Under the pieces are notes generated by a model. The model made no database searches and was not told the origin of the DNA. It saw only the letters and a program-made list of their open reading frames with translations. Shown here piece by piece: positions 51,316-61,005 of a DNA stretch of 64,000 nucleotides. A program made the position numbers and the translations under genes. Source of the stretch: Bacteroidota bacterium (lineage in GTDB: Bacteria; Bacteroidota; Bacteroidia; Bacteroidales; Paludibacteraceae); assembly GCA_023459355.1 (NCBI GenBank), contig JAEWUM010000009.1, positions 1 through 64,000 on the forward strand, written 5' to 3'. Position 1 is the first letter of the stretch. Each line of letters begins with the position of its first letter.

Positions 51316-52542
51316 TTATAATCGATTTTTTATTCTATTCATGGCTGTTTTTGTATCCTCCAAACTACAAAATCCGCCAAAACGCATATAACCTTCACCT
51401 TCGTGGCCAAATACTACACCCGGCGTTCCTACAATCTGGAAATCCTGCAAAAGCAATTGAAAAAATTTCCAGGAAGACATATTATCCGGCGTTTTAAACC
51501 AGACATAGGGTGAATTAATCCCTCCATAAACTGTTAATCCAATTTGCATCAACTCTTCTCTGATCATACGAATATTATTCATGTAGTAATCAACAAGTAG
51601 TTTGATCTCCTGTTTTCCTTTTCTGCTGAACAGCGCTTCGGCACCTCTCTGCACAACATAAGAGATACCATTCGTATAATTTGCATTCCGGCGACTCCAC
51701 AGTTTTATCAATGGAACATGCTCACCGGTTTGTGTATGCACCATCAGTTCATTTGGAAAAATGGAATATCCGCATCTTAATCCGGTAAATCCGGCACTTT
51801 TAGAAAAACTACGTATTTCAATCGCGACTTTTTTAGCATTCTTAATTTCATAAATGCTTGCCGGCACATCTTCTTTTGTTATGTATGCCTGATAGGCAGC
51901 ATCAAAGATAATGATACTATCATGTTCCAGCGCATAATCCACCCACATTTTCATTTCAGTTTTTGAGATGGTGGTTCCGGTCGGGTTATTCGGACTGCAA
52001 AGGTAAATGACATCCACTTTTTCTTCCGGCAATTCAGGTACAAAGCCGGTTTCCTCATTGCATCTGAGGTACACAATATTACTCCATTTATTATCCTCAT
52101 GCAGATAACCGGCACGGCCACTCATGATGGTTGCATTTTCATATACCGGATAAACCGGATCAGCGATGGCAATGATGTTATCTCTCCCCAGCACATGACC
52201 GATATTGCCAATATCCGACTTAGCACCATCATTGATGAAGACAGTATCTTTCTCAATACTGATACCTTTGGTACGATAATCCCTTACAATTTTATCGATG
52301 AGAAAGTCATAGCCTTTGGGAGGACTGTATCCCCTGAACAACTCAGCAGTTGCCAGTTCATCCAGTGCATCATGCATCGCTTTTAACGCCACGGAAGGAA
52401 TCGGGCGGGTAACATCACCAATTCCGAGCCGGATCAACTTTGCATTGGGATGTAATAACCTATAGGCATTGACACGCTTCTCTACATCGTCAAAACAATA
52501 TATTTCAGGTGTTTTAAGGTAGTTTTCGTTTGCTAATGCCAT
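51316..52542 (-). CDS. dapL: LL-diaminopimelate aminotransferase
   Basis: 408 residues, family length. It converts tetrahydrodipicolinate directly to LL-diaminopimelate, bypassing succinylated or acetylated intermediates. Seen: RLGIGDVTRPIPSVALKAM, the substrate loop FRGYSPPKGYDFL, YLCSPNNPTGTTISKTEM, and the PLP lysine in RSFSKSAGFTGLRCGY (about 246-261). Upstream glmS neighbour and downstream ddh (at 60.0 kb) make a cell-wall precursor theme. Confidence 0.95.
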   Translation of the reverse strand: MALANENYLKTPEIYCFDDVEKRVNAYRLLHPNAKLIRLGIGDVTRPIPSVALKAMHDALDELATAELFRGYSPPKGYDFLIDKIVRDYRTKGISIEKDTVFINDGAKSDIGNIGHVLGRDNIIAIADPVYPVYENATIMSGRAGYLHEDNKWSNIVYLRCNEETGFVPELPEEKVDVIYLCSPNNPTGTTISKTEMKMWVDYALEHDSIIIFDAAYQAYITKEDVPASIYEIKNAKKVAIEIRSFSKSAGFTGLRCGYSIFPNELMVHTQTGEHVPLIKLWSRRNANYTNGISYVVQRGAEALFSRKGKQEIKLLVDYYMNNIRMIREELMQIGLTVYGGINSPYVWFKTPDNMSSWKFFQLLLQDFQIVGTPGVVFGHEGEGYMRFGGFCSLEDTKTAMNRIKNRL

Positions 52543-52601
52543 TGTTTTTTCAAAAAAACATCTATAAAATTAGATTGATCTGAATATCAGAGAAAATTAT
52601 A

Positions 52602-53588
52602 TTATTCCGAAATTCTGACAATAGTTCTTCCTTTTAATTTTCCGGAAAGAATCAATTGTATTGCCTCCGGAAGTTCTTTCATGGTTATTTCCCGATACAT
52701 ATCCATCAGATTATCCGGTTTAAGATCGGTTCCCAACCGTTGCCATAAGTCAAACCGCAATGCTGTAGGATAATTTTGAGCAGAAACTCCAATCAAAGTA
52801 ACTGCCCTTAAAATAAATGGAAAAACATTGAGTGGCAGGCTAGTCGAAGCAACACTTCCACAGGTGGTTACAGCACCCATTGGCTTGAGCATTTTGATTA
52901 TACGAGCCAATATGTCACCGCCGACAGTATCAATTGCCCCTGCATAAGTTGCCGGCAGTAAAGCCTTATCTGCCATTATCATAAATTCATCCCGTGAGAT
53001 TATTTCATCAGCACCGCAAGCTTTGAGAAATTCCGATTCCTGTACCTTTCCAGAAATGGCAATTTTTTGATATCCTTTTTTCGTTAACATCGATAAAGCC
53101 ATTGATCCCACTCCACCTGTTGCACCAGAAACTATCACCTTACCATCAGCAGGCTTAACCAATTCTATCAGTCGGAGCATAGAAATACCGGCTGTAAATC
53201 CGGCAGTACCAATAATCATAGCTTCTTTGGGTGATAATCCGGCAGGTAATTTAATAATCCATTCGGCCGGAACACGAATGTATTCTCCAAATCCCCCCGG
53301 CGTATTCATACCCAGATCATATCCGGTTACAATAACTTCATCACCTATTGAAAATGAAGAAACGTCCGATTGAACCACAACACCGGAAGCATCAATGCCC
53401 GGTGTATGCGGATATCTTTTAGTCACTCCTTTATTTCCGCTTGCAGATAACGCATCCTTGTAATTCAGAGAAGAATAATATACCCTGACCAACACCTCTC
53501 CTACCGGCAAATCATCAACATTCAGAGATTTAATGGCAGGAACAAACTTATCATCAATTTCTTCAACAACAAAAGCCTTGTATTGCAT
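52602..53588 (-). CDS. YhdH/YhfP-family quinone oxidoreductase
   Basis: 328 residues from ATG 53588; an upstream in-frame start at 53636 would add 16 residues that do not belong to the family. Medium-chain dehydrogenase/reductase fold: KAFVVEEIDDKFVPAIKSLN at the N-terminus, SLNYKDALSASGNKG, and the nucleotide-binding VSGATGGVGSMALSMLTKKG (about 153-172). Relatives include the NADPH-dependent acrylyl-CoA reductase AcuI, so a link to propionate metabolism is possible but unproven. Located between bactofilin and dapL. Confidence 0.87.
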   Translation of the reverse strand: MQYKAFVVEEIDDKFVPAIKSLNVDDLPVGEVLVRVYYSSLNYKDALSASGNKGVTKRYPHTPGIDASGVVVQSDVSSFSIGDEVIVTGYDLGMNTPGGFGEYIRVPAEWIIKLPAGLSPKEAMIIGTAGFTAGISMLRLIELVKPADGKVIVSGATGGVGSMALSMLTKKGYQKIAISGKVQESEFLKACGADEIISRDEFMIMADKALLPATYAGAIDTVGGDILARIIKMLKPMGAVTTCGSVASTSLPLNVFPFILRAVTLIGVSAQNYPTALRFDLWQRLGTDLKPDNLMDMYREITMKELPEAIQLILSGKLKGRTIVRISE

Positions 53589-53647
53589 CTTACAAAATAT
53601 TTTGAATGAAAATAAAAAGCGCTGAAACAAATTCAACGCTTAAATCT

Positions 53648-54007
53648 TTATGCAGTGGTTTCTGTTTCCTTCATGGAGCAATTCCCATTGAAAACGGCGT
53701 TCGGCTCGACCACCAGTATCTTTGTTTTAACATCACCGGTTACGTCGGCTGTGGATCTTAAAGTCAGTGTGTCAGTCGCGATGATATTTCCCTGAACATG
53801 GCCAATAATCTCTGCATTCAGGCAGGTTATTTTTCCTTTTAGGACTCCGGTCTGACCGATGACCACTTTACCTTTACAATTCATATCTCCCTTTACTTCT
53901 CCATCTATTCTGAAATCGTTTTCTGAAGAAATATTGCCGGTAATCACACTTCCGTATGTCAGCGCATTATAAGCCGAACCGGAATTATTGGATGTTTCTT
54001 TTGCCAT
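53648..54007 (-). CDS. Bactofilin (polymer-forming cytoskeletal protein)
   Basis: 119 residues. The core (about 15-110) is the DUF583 right-handed beta-helix with repeated hydrophobic/Gly turns: TYGSVITGNISSENDFRIDG, GKVVIGQTGVLKGKITCLNA, GHVQGNIIATDTLTLRST. Bactofilins self-assemble into filaments that position cell-wall enzymes. The short flanking tails are typical. Divergent from the surface-glycan operon, about 150 bases from its chosen start. Confidence 0.93.
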   Translation of the reverse strand: MAKETSNNSGSAYNALTYGSVITGNISSENDFRIDGEVKGDMNCKGKVVIGQTGVLKGKITCLNAEIIGHVQGNIIATDTLTLRSTADVTGDVKTKILVVEPNAVFNGNCSMKETETTA

Positions 54008-54113
54008 AAAATGTTCTGTGTAATAATAGGAAAAAATAATGCCCTCAAAATTACTATTTTCTTTTGAAATAGAAAAATAATAACCGAAATTATGGTAATA
54101 TACTTATATTCCT

Positions 54114-54121
54114 TATTTTTG
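54114..54121 (+). promoter_or_regulatory. Putative -7 box of the surface-glycan operon
   Basis: TATTTTTG fits TAnnTTTG. Transcription would begin near 54127, too close to the ATG at 54133 for a normal leader but 30 bases before the ATG at 54160, which supports the later start. No clear upstream TTG box. Confidence 0.45.
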
Positions 54122-54159
54122 TTTAATTTTACATGAAAAATCAACTTTCCTTGTCCATT

Positions 54160-55041
54160 ATGATCATCAGACATTTATCGCACAGCAGCATCAATAAAAA
54201 AGAATGGGATGATTTTATTTCACAGGCAAATAATGGATTAATCTATGCGCTATCCTGGTATCTCGACATTGTATCTCCTCAGTGGGAGGCGTTAATAAGC
54301 GATGATTATAAGTTTGTAATGCCTGTTCCAATCAAGAGAAAATATAAATTACCATACATCGTTCAACCCCTTTTGACTCAACAATTGGGTATTTTCAGTA
54401 AAGAACCTGTTACAACTGATACTATTAAAAAGTTTATTCAGAAGCTACCGTCATACAGTTATCAGTTAAATCTGAATGCATCTAATTTTACTCCTGACGC
54501 TGAAGTTTTCCCAAATTATATTTTATCATTGCATAAACCCTATGCTGAAATTGCTGATAAATATTCAAAAAACACAATCAGAAATATAGATAAAGCAGCA
54601 AGATCTAATTTGAGCATCACGGACAAAATCAGTATTGAAGACTTTATTACATTTTACGAATCAGTCAGTAAGAAATTCAAACCGACTGACTGTAAATGCA
54701 TGCAAGCATTGATAAATGAAGGAATTGAACGTGATCAAATGCGTATAAATGGTGTGGTTGACCACCATGAGCAGTTAGTAGCCGCCCTCTGTTACACAGA
54801 ATACAGAAACAGGATAACATACCTGATACCTATATCAAATGAAGCTGGAAAAAAAACATCCGCAATGTTTTATCTAATCGATTCTATCATCAGACAAAAC
54901 TGCGCAAAAGATAAATTGCTTGATTTTGAAGGTTCTGCTATTGAAGGAATTGCCCGTTTTTACAAAGGATTCGGGGCTATAAATCACCCATATTATATAA
55001 TAAAGAACCTCAGACCTTCGTTCTTAGTAGGTAAAATCTAA
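54160..55041 (+). CDS. FemAB/GNAT-like acyl- or aminoacyltransferase
   Basis: 293 residues from ATG 54160 (an in-frame ATG at 54133 would add nine). The N-terminal part IIRHLSHSSINKKEWDDFIS and the later DKLLDFEGSAIEGIARFYKG with FGAINHPYYII are the pattern of FemX/GNAT-like proteins found in Bacteroidota glycan loci; FEGS...RFYKGFG is the strongest match. The substrate is unknown. It is the first gene of a five-gene plus-strand operon and its stop overlaps the next start by one base (TAATG). Confidence 0.7.
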   Translation: MIIRHLSHSSINKKEWDDFISQANNGLIYALSWYLDIVSPQWEALISDDYKFVMPVPIKRKYKLPYIVQPLLTQQLGIFSKEPVTTDTIKKFIQKLPSYSYQLNLNASNFTPDAEVFPNYILSLHKPYAEIADKYSKNTIRNIDKAARSNLSITDKISIEDFITFYESVSKKFKPTDCKCMQALINEGIERDQMRINGVVDHHEQLVAALCYTEYRNRITYLIPISNEAGKKTSAMFYLIDSIIRQNCAKDKLLDFEGSAIEGIARFYKGFGAINHPYYIIKNLRPSFLVGKI

Positions 55042-56219
55042 TGAATAAAAAGAATAAAATAAAAGTGTTGTTTTTATCTGCGTGGTATCCTAACAGGTAC
55101 GATGCAATGGCCGGTTTGTTTGTACGAAAACATGCAGAAGCAGTAAGTTTGTATTGTGATGTGACGGTGTTGTATGTATATGGAGATAAAAAAATTGTCG
55201 ATTTTGAGGTTGTTAACCAAAGAGTGGGTAAAATTGAAGAGTGGATTGTATATTATCCCTACAAAGAAAATTCCTGGCTGGGAAAGATATCAAAACAAAT
55301 CAATTATTTAAAAGCCTATATCAAGGGAATTAGAGCATTGGATATCAAACAGAACAAACCGAATATCATCCACGTTAATATTTTGACAAGGACCGGTTTC
55401 ATAGCTTATTTATTGAGTAAATCATACAATATACCGTACGTGATTACGGAACATTGGTCTCGCTATTTCAGAAACAGGAACTCCTATCGTGGAGTTTTTC
55501 GAAAACTAATAACAAAACTTGTCGTTAAAAATGCATCAGCTGTATTGCCTGTTTCAACAGGGTTACAAAAAGCCATGATAGACCATAAACTGCTGAATAA
55601 AAACTATCAGGTTGTCAATAATGTGGTAGATGATTACTTCTTCGAGGATATAAAATTAAACAAAACATCGAATAAAAAACGAATACTACACATTTCTTGT
55701 TTTGAAGAACCTGTAAAAAACATCTGTGGCATATTGCGGGCTGTAAAAGCATTATCTACCCAAAGAACTGATTTTGAATTAGTCATAGTTGGAACAGGGA
55801 TAGATTATGACACTGTTGTGTCTTATGCAAATGAACTAAATCTTCCTAAAAAGCTGGTTGAGTTTACAGGAGAATTATCTCCAGCCGAAGTTGCAACTCA
55901 ATTTTATCAAGCCGATTTTTTTGTTTTGTTTTCAAATTATGAAAATGCGCCGGTTGTAATTTCTGAAAGTTTGTCTTGCGGAGTGCCTGTTATAAGTACT
56001 AACGTTGGAGCTATTTCTGAAATGGTTGATGATTCAAACGGAGTGTTAATCGAAGCAGAAGATGAAATCGCATTAACCAATTCAATGAATTACATGTTAG
56101 ATAATTTAAACAAATTCAACACAATAAGCATAAAAAAAGAAGCTCAAAAAAAATATAGTTTTGCTCATATTGGGAATATTATTATTAATATCTATTATTC
56201 AATAATTCATGAAATATAG
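55041..56219 (+). CDS. Glycosyltransferase family 4
   Basis: 392 residues with the GT-B layout. The N-terminus VLFLSAWYPNRYDAMAGLFV then RKHAEAV is typical of GT4; the donor-binding domain contains KRILHISCFEEPVKNICGIL, ELVIVGTGID, VEFTGELSPAEVATQFYQAD, FFVLFSNYENAPVVISESLS, and the E-x7-E pair with GVPVISTNVGAI. It should transfer a sugar from a nucleotide donor during glycan assembly at the cytoplasmic membrane. It overlaps the next gene by 11 bases. Confidence 0.93.
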   Translation: MNKKNKIKVLFLSAWYPNRYDAMAGLFVRKHAEAVSLYCDVTVLYVYGDKKIVDFEVVNQRVGKIEEWIVYYPYKENSWLGKISKQINYLKAYIKGIRALDIKQNKPNIIHVNILTRTGFIAYLLSKSYNIPYVITEHWSRYFRNRNSYRGVFRKLITKLVVKNASAVLPVSTGLQKAMIDHKLLNKNYQVVNNVVDDYFFEDIKLNKTSNKKRILHISCFEEPVKNICGILRAVKALSTQRTDFELVIVGTGIDYDTVVSYANELNLPKKLVEFTGELSPAEVATQFYQADFFVLFSNYENAPVVISESLSCGVPVISTNVGAISEMVDDSNGVLIEAEDEIALTNSMNYMLDNLNKFNTISIKKEAQKKYSFAHIGNIIINIYYSIIHEI

Positions 56220-56961
56220 TCAAGAAATATATGCTTATCTTGATGACAAAAAGTTTTCTAATGGATTAGACATTTCATTTGCAGAAAATCTGAAAGATGA
56301 GTCCAGGATAAATAAAATTATTCACTTATGCCGGGGGAAAAAGGTAATCCATCTTGGTTGTGCCGATCATATTGAACTAATTAAACAAAAAACAGAAACA
56401 AACAAATGGCTACATAAATTATTAATTAATAATGCTGATGTATGTGTAGGAATAGACATCAACAAAAAAGCTGTTGAATACATCAACGAGCATTTATCTA
56501 TAAAAAATGTTTTTTGTATTGATATTGAACATGAAACACCTGATTTCCTTTCAGTTGATCAAACATGGGATTATTTGGTATTGGGAGAAATAATCGAACA
56601 TGTTGAAAATCCGGTTTCATTTTTAAAAAGGATTAATGAAGTTTTTTCCAGATATGTAAAGAAGATTATTATTACAGCACCCAACGTATTCAACATTACG
56701 ACTATAAAGGATATAAAAAATAATCTTGAAAATATTAATACTAATCATATATATTGGTTTTCACCCTATACACTTACCCGTGTAGTACATAAAGGTGGTT
56801 TTAAAAATATTGAATTTAGTTTTACAGACCGCGTAGGATTACCTTTTTGTGGAAAAGTTGTTCGCCAAATAAAAAAAACACTTGGGATGAAGATTACTTT
56901 TGAATCTAACCATTTTTCAGTAATTATTATTTCGGCAGATTTTTCACTTATAAAAAAATGA
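56209..56961 (+). CDS. Class I SAM-dependent methyltransferase
   Basis: 250 residues. A SAM-binding strand-loop is visible in KVIHLGCADHIELI (about 46-59), with VCVGIDINKKAVEYINEHLS (acidic end of strand 2) and the post-motif WDYLVLGEIIEHVENPVSFL (about 121-140). The glycine motif is degenerate (GCADH rather than GxGxG), as in many glycan-locus methyltransferases. It could methylate a sugar or a lipid carrier intermediate; unproven. Start overlaps the glycosyltransferase end; the next gene follows by 15 bases. Confidence 0.8.
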   Translation: MKYSQEIYAYLDDKKFSNGLDISFAENLKDESRINKIIHLCRGKKVIHLGCADHIELIKQKTETNKWLHKLLINNADVCVGIDINKKAVEYINEHLSIKNVFCIDIEHETPDFLSVDQTWDYLVLGEIIEHVENPVSFLKRINEVFSRYVKKIIITAPNVFNITTIKDIKNNLENINTNHIYWFSPYTLTRVVHKGGFKNIEFSFTDRVGLPFCGKVVRQIKKTLGMKITFESNHFSVIIISADFSLIKK

Positions 56962-56976
56962 AATATTTTAATTAAT

Positions 56977-58698
56977 ATGCATGGATTTATCTTAACAATT
57001 TCATTAAAACAAATATTACCGGAAATAAATTATCAATGGAAACCATTGTTTGATTTTCAGTGTGCACATATTAAAAGAACAATGAGGAGTGATAATGTGC
57101 AAATTGAGCAATATACTGCTGAGAAATTTATACCAGAAAAACTATGGATTGATAATAATGATTTTTATATTATTACGGATGGACTCATAACGAATATTGA
57201 CATCTTAAAAAAAAAATATGACACAACTAATTCAGAATCATTAATCCGTTTATTGTCTGAAAAAAACATAGATTTTTTCAGTGAGTTTACTGGAAACTTT
57301 GTGGGAATATTTTGGAATAAGCATAATAATTCCATTACAGCCTTTAACAATCAGACCGGGACAAAAAAGCTATTTTATTATAAATCAGATACATATTGCA
57401 TTTTTTCTACTGATTTGTACACCCTTTCCCAAACACTGGATCAACTTAACATCAAAAAAACAATCGACATTGAAGCATCATATCTGCTTTTAACAAGTGG
57501 ATTCATGCATGAAGATTACACCTTACTAAGTGAAGTAAAACAGATTATTGCAGGAGAATATGGATATATATCTGATGAAAAATTAGATATTAACAGTTAT
57601 TATAACTTGAGAGACATTAAAGAGAACACAGACACTGAGAATCAGATTATCGACAAACTGGACAAACTCTTTAAAGAAGCTATCGAAATTGAATTTGAAT
57701 TTGACAAAAAACACAATCTCATTCCACTTACAACTTTAAGCGGAGGATTAGACTCCAGAATAGTAGCCTTATTTGCACATGATTTAGATTATAAAAACCA
57801 GCAATTATTGAATTTTTCAGAAAAGGGATATGCTGATGAAGTGATTGCAAAAAAGATTGCTGAATCATACAAACTTAAATTAACACAAATACCACTTTCT
57901 TCAAAAAGTCTTTTAGCTATTGATGATATAGTTGCAGTTAACGACGGGCTAACTTTATATACAGGGGCAGGGCACGTTTTTGAGGCTATTAAATCAAATA
58001 TCCCGAAAGAAATAGGACTAATACATACGGGAATTTTGGGGGATGGATTTATGGGAAGTTATCAAAATAAAATTAAGGAAGAAAAATCATTTATTTCAGA
58101 TGGAGCATATTCCAATATGATATCCAACAACAAGGCTATTAATGTAATTAAACACTCAATATTAAAATACAGAACTGAAGAGTTATATAAATTTTACAAT
58201 CGTGCTTTCTTAGGAATAAATAATGGATTTTTATTTTTTAATTTAATAAGTGAATCAGTTTCTCCATTTACATTTCCCAAGTTTGCCACTTATACGTTCT
58301 CAATACCAAGAACATATAAATATAAAAAGAAAATCTACATCAAATGGATAAAACAAAAACACCCTGAATATTCACATTTTATATGGGAAGCAATTGGAGG
58401 GAAACCAACAAATAATCAACTTATACGATTCATTTATAGAGTAAAAAGAGCAATAATTAAAAGACTTCCTGTTCATTCAATGTGGAAAAACAATATGAAT
58501 CCGGAACAGTCGTGGTATGACAATGATCCTGAAGTTAGAACATATTTAGATAATTATTATAAAGACCATATTCATTTATTCGAATTCAATAAAGAGTTGA
58601 TGACCGACATGATGACTCATTATGAAAAAGGTGGAATTACAGAGAAAACACAGGTATTAACACTTTTGTCGGCTTATAAATTACTTTTTGAGAAATGA
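56977..58698 (+). CDS. Asparagine-synthetase-like protein lacking the catalytic Cys2
   Basis: 573 residues with two domains: an N-terminal class II glutaminase-like domain (about 1-210; NFVGIFWNKHNNSITAFNNQ is family-like) and a C-terminal synthetase domain with the ATP pyrophosphatase motif SGGLDS (255-260) in LTTLSGGLDSRIVALFAHD. The N-terminus is MHGF, not MCGI, and no cysteine can become the N-terminal nucleophile, so glutamine hydrolysis is unlikely. Beta-lactam synthetase-type and lasso-peptide enzymes lost the same Cys, and AsnB-like enzymes in O-antigen loci modify sugars. Here it sits between methyltransferase and flippase genes, so a sugar or carboxyl amide-forming step is plausible, not shown. 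Confidence 0.8.
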   Translation: MHGFILTISLKQILPEINYQWKPLFDFQCAHIKRTMRSDNVQIEQYTAEKFIPEKLWIDNNDFYIITDGLITNIDILKKKYDTTNSESLIRLLSEKNIDFFSEFTGNFVGIFWNKHNNSITAFNNQTGTKKLFYYKSDTYCIFSTDLYTLSQTLDQLNIKKTIDIEASYLLLTSGFMHEDYTLLSEVKQIIAGEYGYISDEKLDINSYYNLRDIKENTDTENQIIDKLDKLFKEAIEIEFEFDKKHNLIPLTTLSGGLDSRIVALFAHDLDYKNQQLLNFSEKGYADEVIAKKIAESYKLKLTQIPLSSKSLLAIDDIVAVNDGLTLYTGAGHVFEAIKSNIPKEIGLIHTGILGDGFMGSYQNKIKEEKSFISDGAYSNMISNNKAINVIKHSILKYRTEELYKFYNRAFLGINNGFLFFNLISESVSPFTFPKFATYTFSIPRTYKYKKKIYIKWIKQKHPEYSHFIWEAIGGKPTNNQLIRFIYRVKRAIIKRLPVHSMWKNNMNPEQSWYDNDPEVRTYLDNYYKDHIHLFEFNKELMTDMMTHYEKGGITEKTQVLTLLSAYKLLFEK

Positions 58699-59975
58699 CA
58701 ACCGTTACTAAAATAAGTTATTTTTTTAGAAACATCCGACAGAAAGGATTCTTTCATCTATTATCGGCTAATATTTTGATTCAGCTGTTTGCCTTTGCAT
58801 CACAACTCTTTGTGGCAGGCATATTATCAGCAGAGGATATTGGAAGGGTTAAGATTATTCAAACCTATCTTTCTATTTTTTCCATTGTTGCCGGTATGGG
58901 ATTTAATGCATCTACCCTTAAAATCTGTTCTGAACATAAAAGTAAACAGCAACTATCTGAATATTTTAATTCTGCTTTTGTTTTCACACTAATAAGTTCT
59001 TCATTTGTTTATGGTATTGTTTTGTTGATCAATTATCTGGAGATTTTATCAAAAGATAGACTTATTCAAATTCTAATTCCACTGGGGATGTTTCCTCTGA
59101 TTACCAATTCTATATTTATGCTGTTTATTGGTCTGTTACAAGCAAGAAAAGAAATTAAACTTTTTTCAAATATCACTGTATTAAATAAAACTATATCAAT
59201 CATCGGAATCATAATTCTCTCTTATTACTGGGGGATGAAAGGATATTATGTTGCATATAACCTAAGTTATATATTAATGATATTTGTTATTTTTTTTTCG
59301 ATAAAAAGAATAGTACCAATATCTTTTAAAGCTTTTAAAACAAATATCATAAAAGAACATTGGCATTATGCAAAAGCCTCAACATTTTCAAATATTATCG
59401 CTGAGACTTCAGCCTATATTGATATTATTCTAATTTCTTTTCTTATCAAAGATATGGTTGAAATAGGTTATTATAGTTTTGCACTCACACTGACAATTGT
59501 ATTAAGACTATTTCCTTCGACAGTTCAACAAATTACAATCCCATATTTTTCTTCATTCAAATCCAATAAAGCTGAATTTCTGAATATCTTCAAAAGATAT
59601 AACCGTTTACTATATGTTGTTGTATTTATTTCTTTGTTGTTTTTTCTGTCAATCACACCTCCTGTAGTTAGTTATGTTTTTAAAGATAAATATGATCAAT
59701 CATTTCTCTATCTTACCTTTCTTGCCATTGGTTGGAGCATCAGGAACCTAAATCAATTGCAAAGTGCAGCAATTTTTGGTCTTGGTAAAATCCATTATAA
59801 TGCCTATACTGCATTGTGTGCATTGATTGGAAATATTGTCATATATCCTGTAGCAATATACTATTTCGGACTGATGGGCGCTGCGTATGCCTCTATTTCA
59901 AGTGGTATCATTATATGGGTTGCATCGAGATATTTTTTCAGAAAGGCCATTCAAAAAACAACATGGGAAGCATAA
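58695..59975 (+). CDS. Oligosaccharide flippase (Wzx/MATE-like)
   Basis: 426 residues with about 12 predicted membrane segments (for example ILIQLFAFASQLFVAGILS; IIGIIILSYYWGMKGYYVAY; LYVVVFISLLFFLSITPPVV; IGNIVIYPVAIYYFGLMGAA). The profile fits the polysaccharide biosynthesis (MOP superfamily) flippases that turn lipid-linked glycans across the inner membrane. It overlaps the preceding gene by four bases and ends the operon. No ligase or polymerase follows here, so the full pathway lies elsewhere or outside. Confidence 0.88.
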   Translation: MTTVTKISYFFRNIRQKGFFHLLSANILIQLFAFASQLFVAGILSAEDIGRVKIIQTYLSIFSIVAGMGFNASTLKICSEHKSKQQLSEYFNSAFVFTLISSSFVYGIVLLINYLEILSKDRLIQILIPLGMFPLITNSIFMLFIGLLQARKEIKLFSNITVLNKTISIIGIIILSYYWGMKGYYVAYNLSYILMIFVIFFSIKRIVPISFKAFKTNIIKEHWHYAKASTFSNIIAETSAYIDIILISFLIKDMVEIGYYSFALTLTIVLRLFPSTVQQITIPYFSSFKSNKAEFLNIFKRYNRLLYVVVFISLLFFLSITPPVVSYVFKDKYDQSFLYLTFLAIGWSIRNLNQLQSAAIFGLGKIHYNAYTALCALIGNIVIYPVAIYYFGLMGAAYASISSGIIIWVASRYFFRKAIQKTTWEA

Positions 59976-60036
59976 TCTTACGACTGCCTCCCATATTCTA
60001 TTTATAATAGGGGTAATTTTAATAATGTGAAATTTT

Positions 60037-60939
60037 TTACACCAACCTCCTTATCAACTCTTCTTTTTCACCATACAACATATCAATCATCGGAATTTCT
60101 ATCATGGTGTAGGCACCCGGATTGGTTTTGGTGGCTGCTCTGGCACAAGCAACTAAAATCTGAGCAGTCAAAGCCGGGTTATTAATTTTCATATTAAATT
60201 CGAACAACTGATTGTAAGTTGTACCGGAAACACCTTTTCTCACTAAATTCACACCATGCCCCATATCAATCAGGTTGTTTACATCGTCAACCTGCATCAC
60301 ATGTGTTTCATCTTTTACGAAATAAGCATCATTTTTTATATTTTGCGCTACTTCTTCAAAGTTATAGCCATCTTCCAGTTCGATGTACACCATGCGACGA
60401 TGTATGCTGGTTCCCAACGGGATAGTCATAGAAAGAGCTTTCTTAACTCCCGGAACGGCTTTCACAGCTACCGTATGTCCCATGCTCATGCCCGGACCAA
60501 AGTTGGTGTAGGTAATTCCTTTGGGGGCTATGGCTTCTAATAGAGCTCGTACCACAGAATCACTTCCCGGATCCCAACCGGCCGATATAATGGCTACTGC
60601 CTTGTTGGCCTGAGCAACCGGCACGAGTTCCTGACGGAGTTCCCAAATGGTTGAGTGGATATCGTAGCTATCAACTGTATGAATTCCCAATGCCAGTATT
60701 TCTTTTGCCTGAGCGGGAACGCTACGTGTAGGTGAACATAAAATGGCAACATCTACACCTTGCAGCTTTTTGATGTCGTCAACAATGCTGATATCTGTTA
60801 ATTCTAAAGGAGAGTTTCCAATGGATGACGCACGGCGTACTACACCTGCTACTTCAAAATCAGGTGCTGATTGCAGGGCTTCCAATACCGATTTTCCAAT
60901 ATTGCCGTATCCGACAATAGCTGCACGAATTTTTTTCAT
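60037..60939 (-). CDS. ddh: Diaminopimelate dehydrogenase
   Basis: 300 residues from ATG 60939; a start at 61002 would add 21 residues ahead of the conserved Rossmann motif and is unlikely. Starts KKIRAAIVGYGNIGKSVLEA (NADPH-binding GxGxxG), with ISAGWDPGSDSVVRALLE and MSMGHTVAVKAVPGVKKALS as family signatures. It reductively aminates tetrahydrodipicolinate to meso-diaminopimelate with NADPH and ammonia. With dapL at 51.3 kb, two alternative routes to diaminopimelate occur in one window. The 61 bases between the flippase gene's end and this gene's end show nothing. Confidence 0.9.
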   Translation of the reverse strand: MKKIRAAIVGYGNIGKSVLEALQSAPDFEVAGVVRRASSIGNSPLELTDISIVDDIKKLQGVDVAILCSPTRSVPAQAKEILALGIHTVDSYDIHSTIWELRQELVPVAQANKAVAIISAGWDPGSDSVVRALLEAIAPKGITYTNFGPGMSMGHTVAVKAVPGVKKALSMTIPLGTSIHRRMVYIELEDGYNFEEVAQNIKNDAYFVKDETHVMQVDDVNNLIDMGHGVNLVRKGVSGTTYNQLFEFNMKINNPALTAQILVACARAATKTNPGAYTMIEIPMIDMLYGEKEELIRRLV

Positions 60940-61005
60940 GAATGACTTAGTTTTATTGTTTGTTCTGCCTGCAAAATTAATGAAATAAGTTTTTGTAATC
61001 ATATA

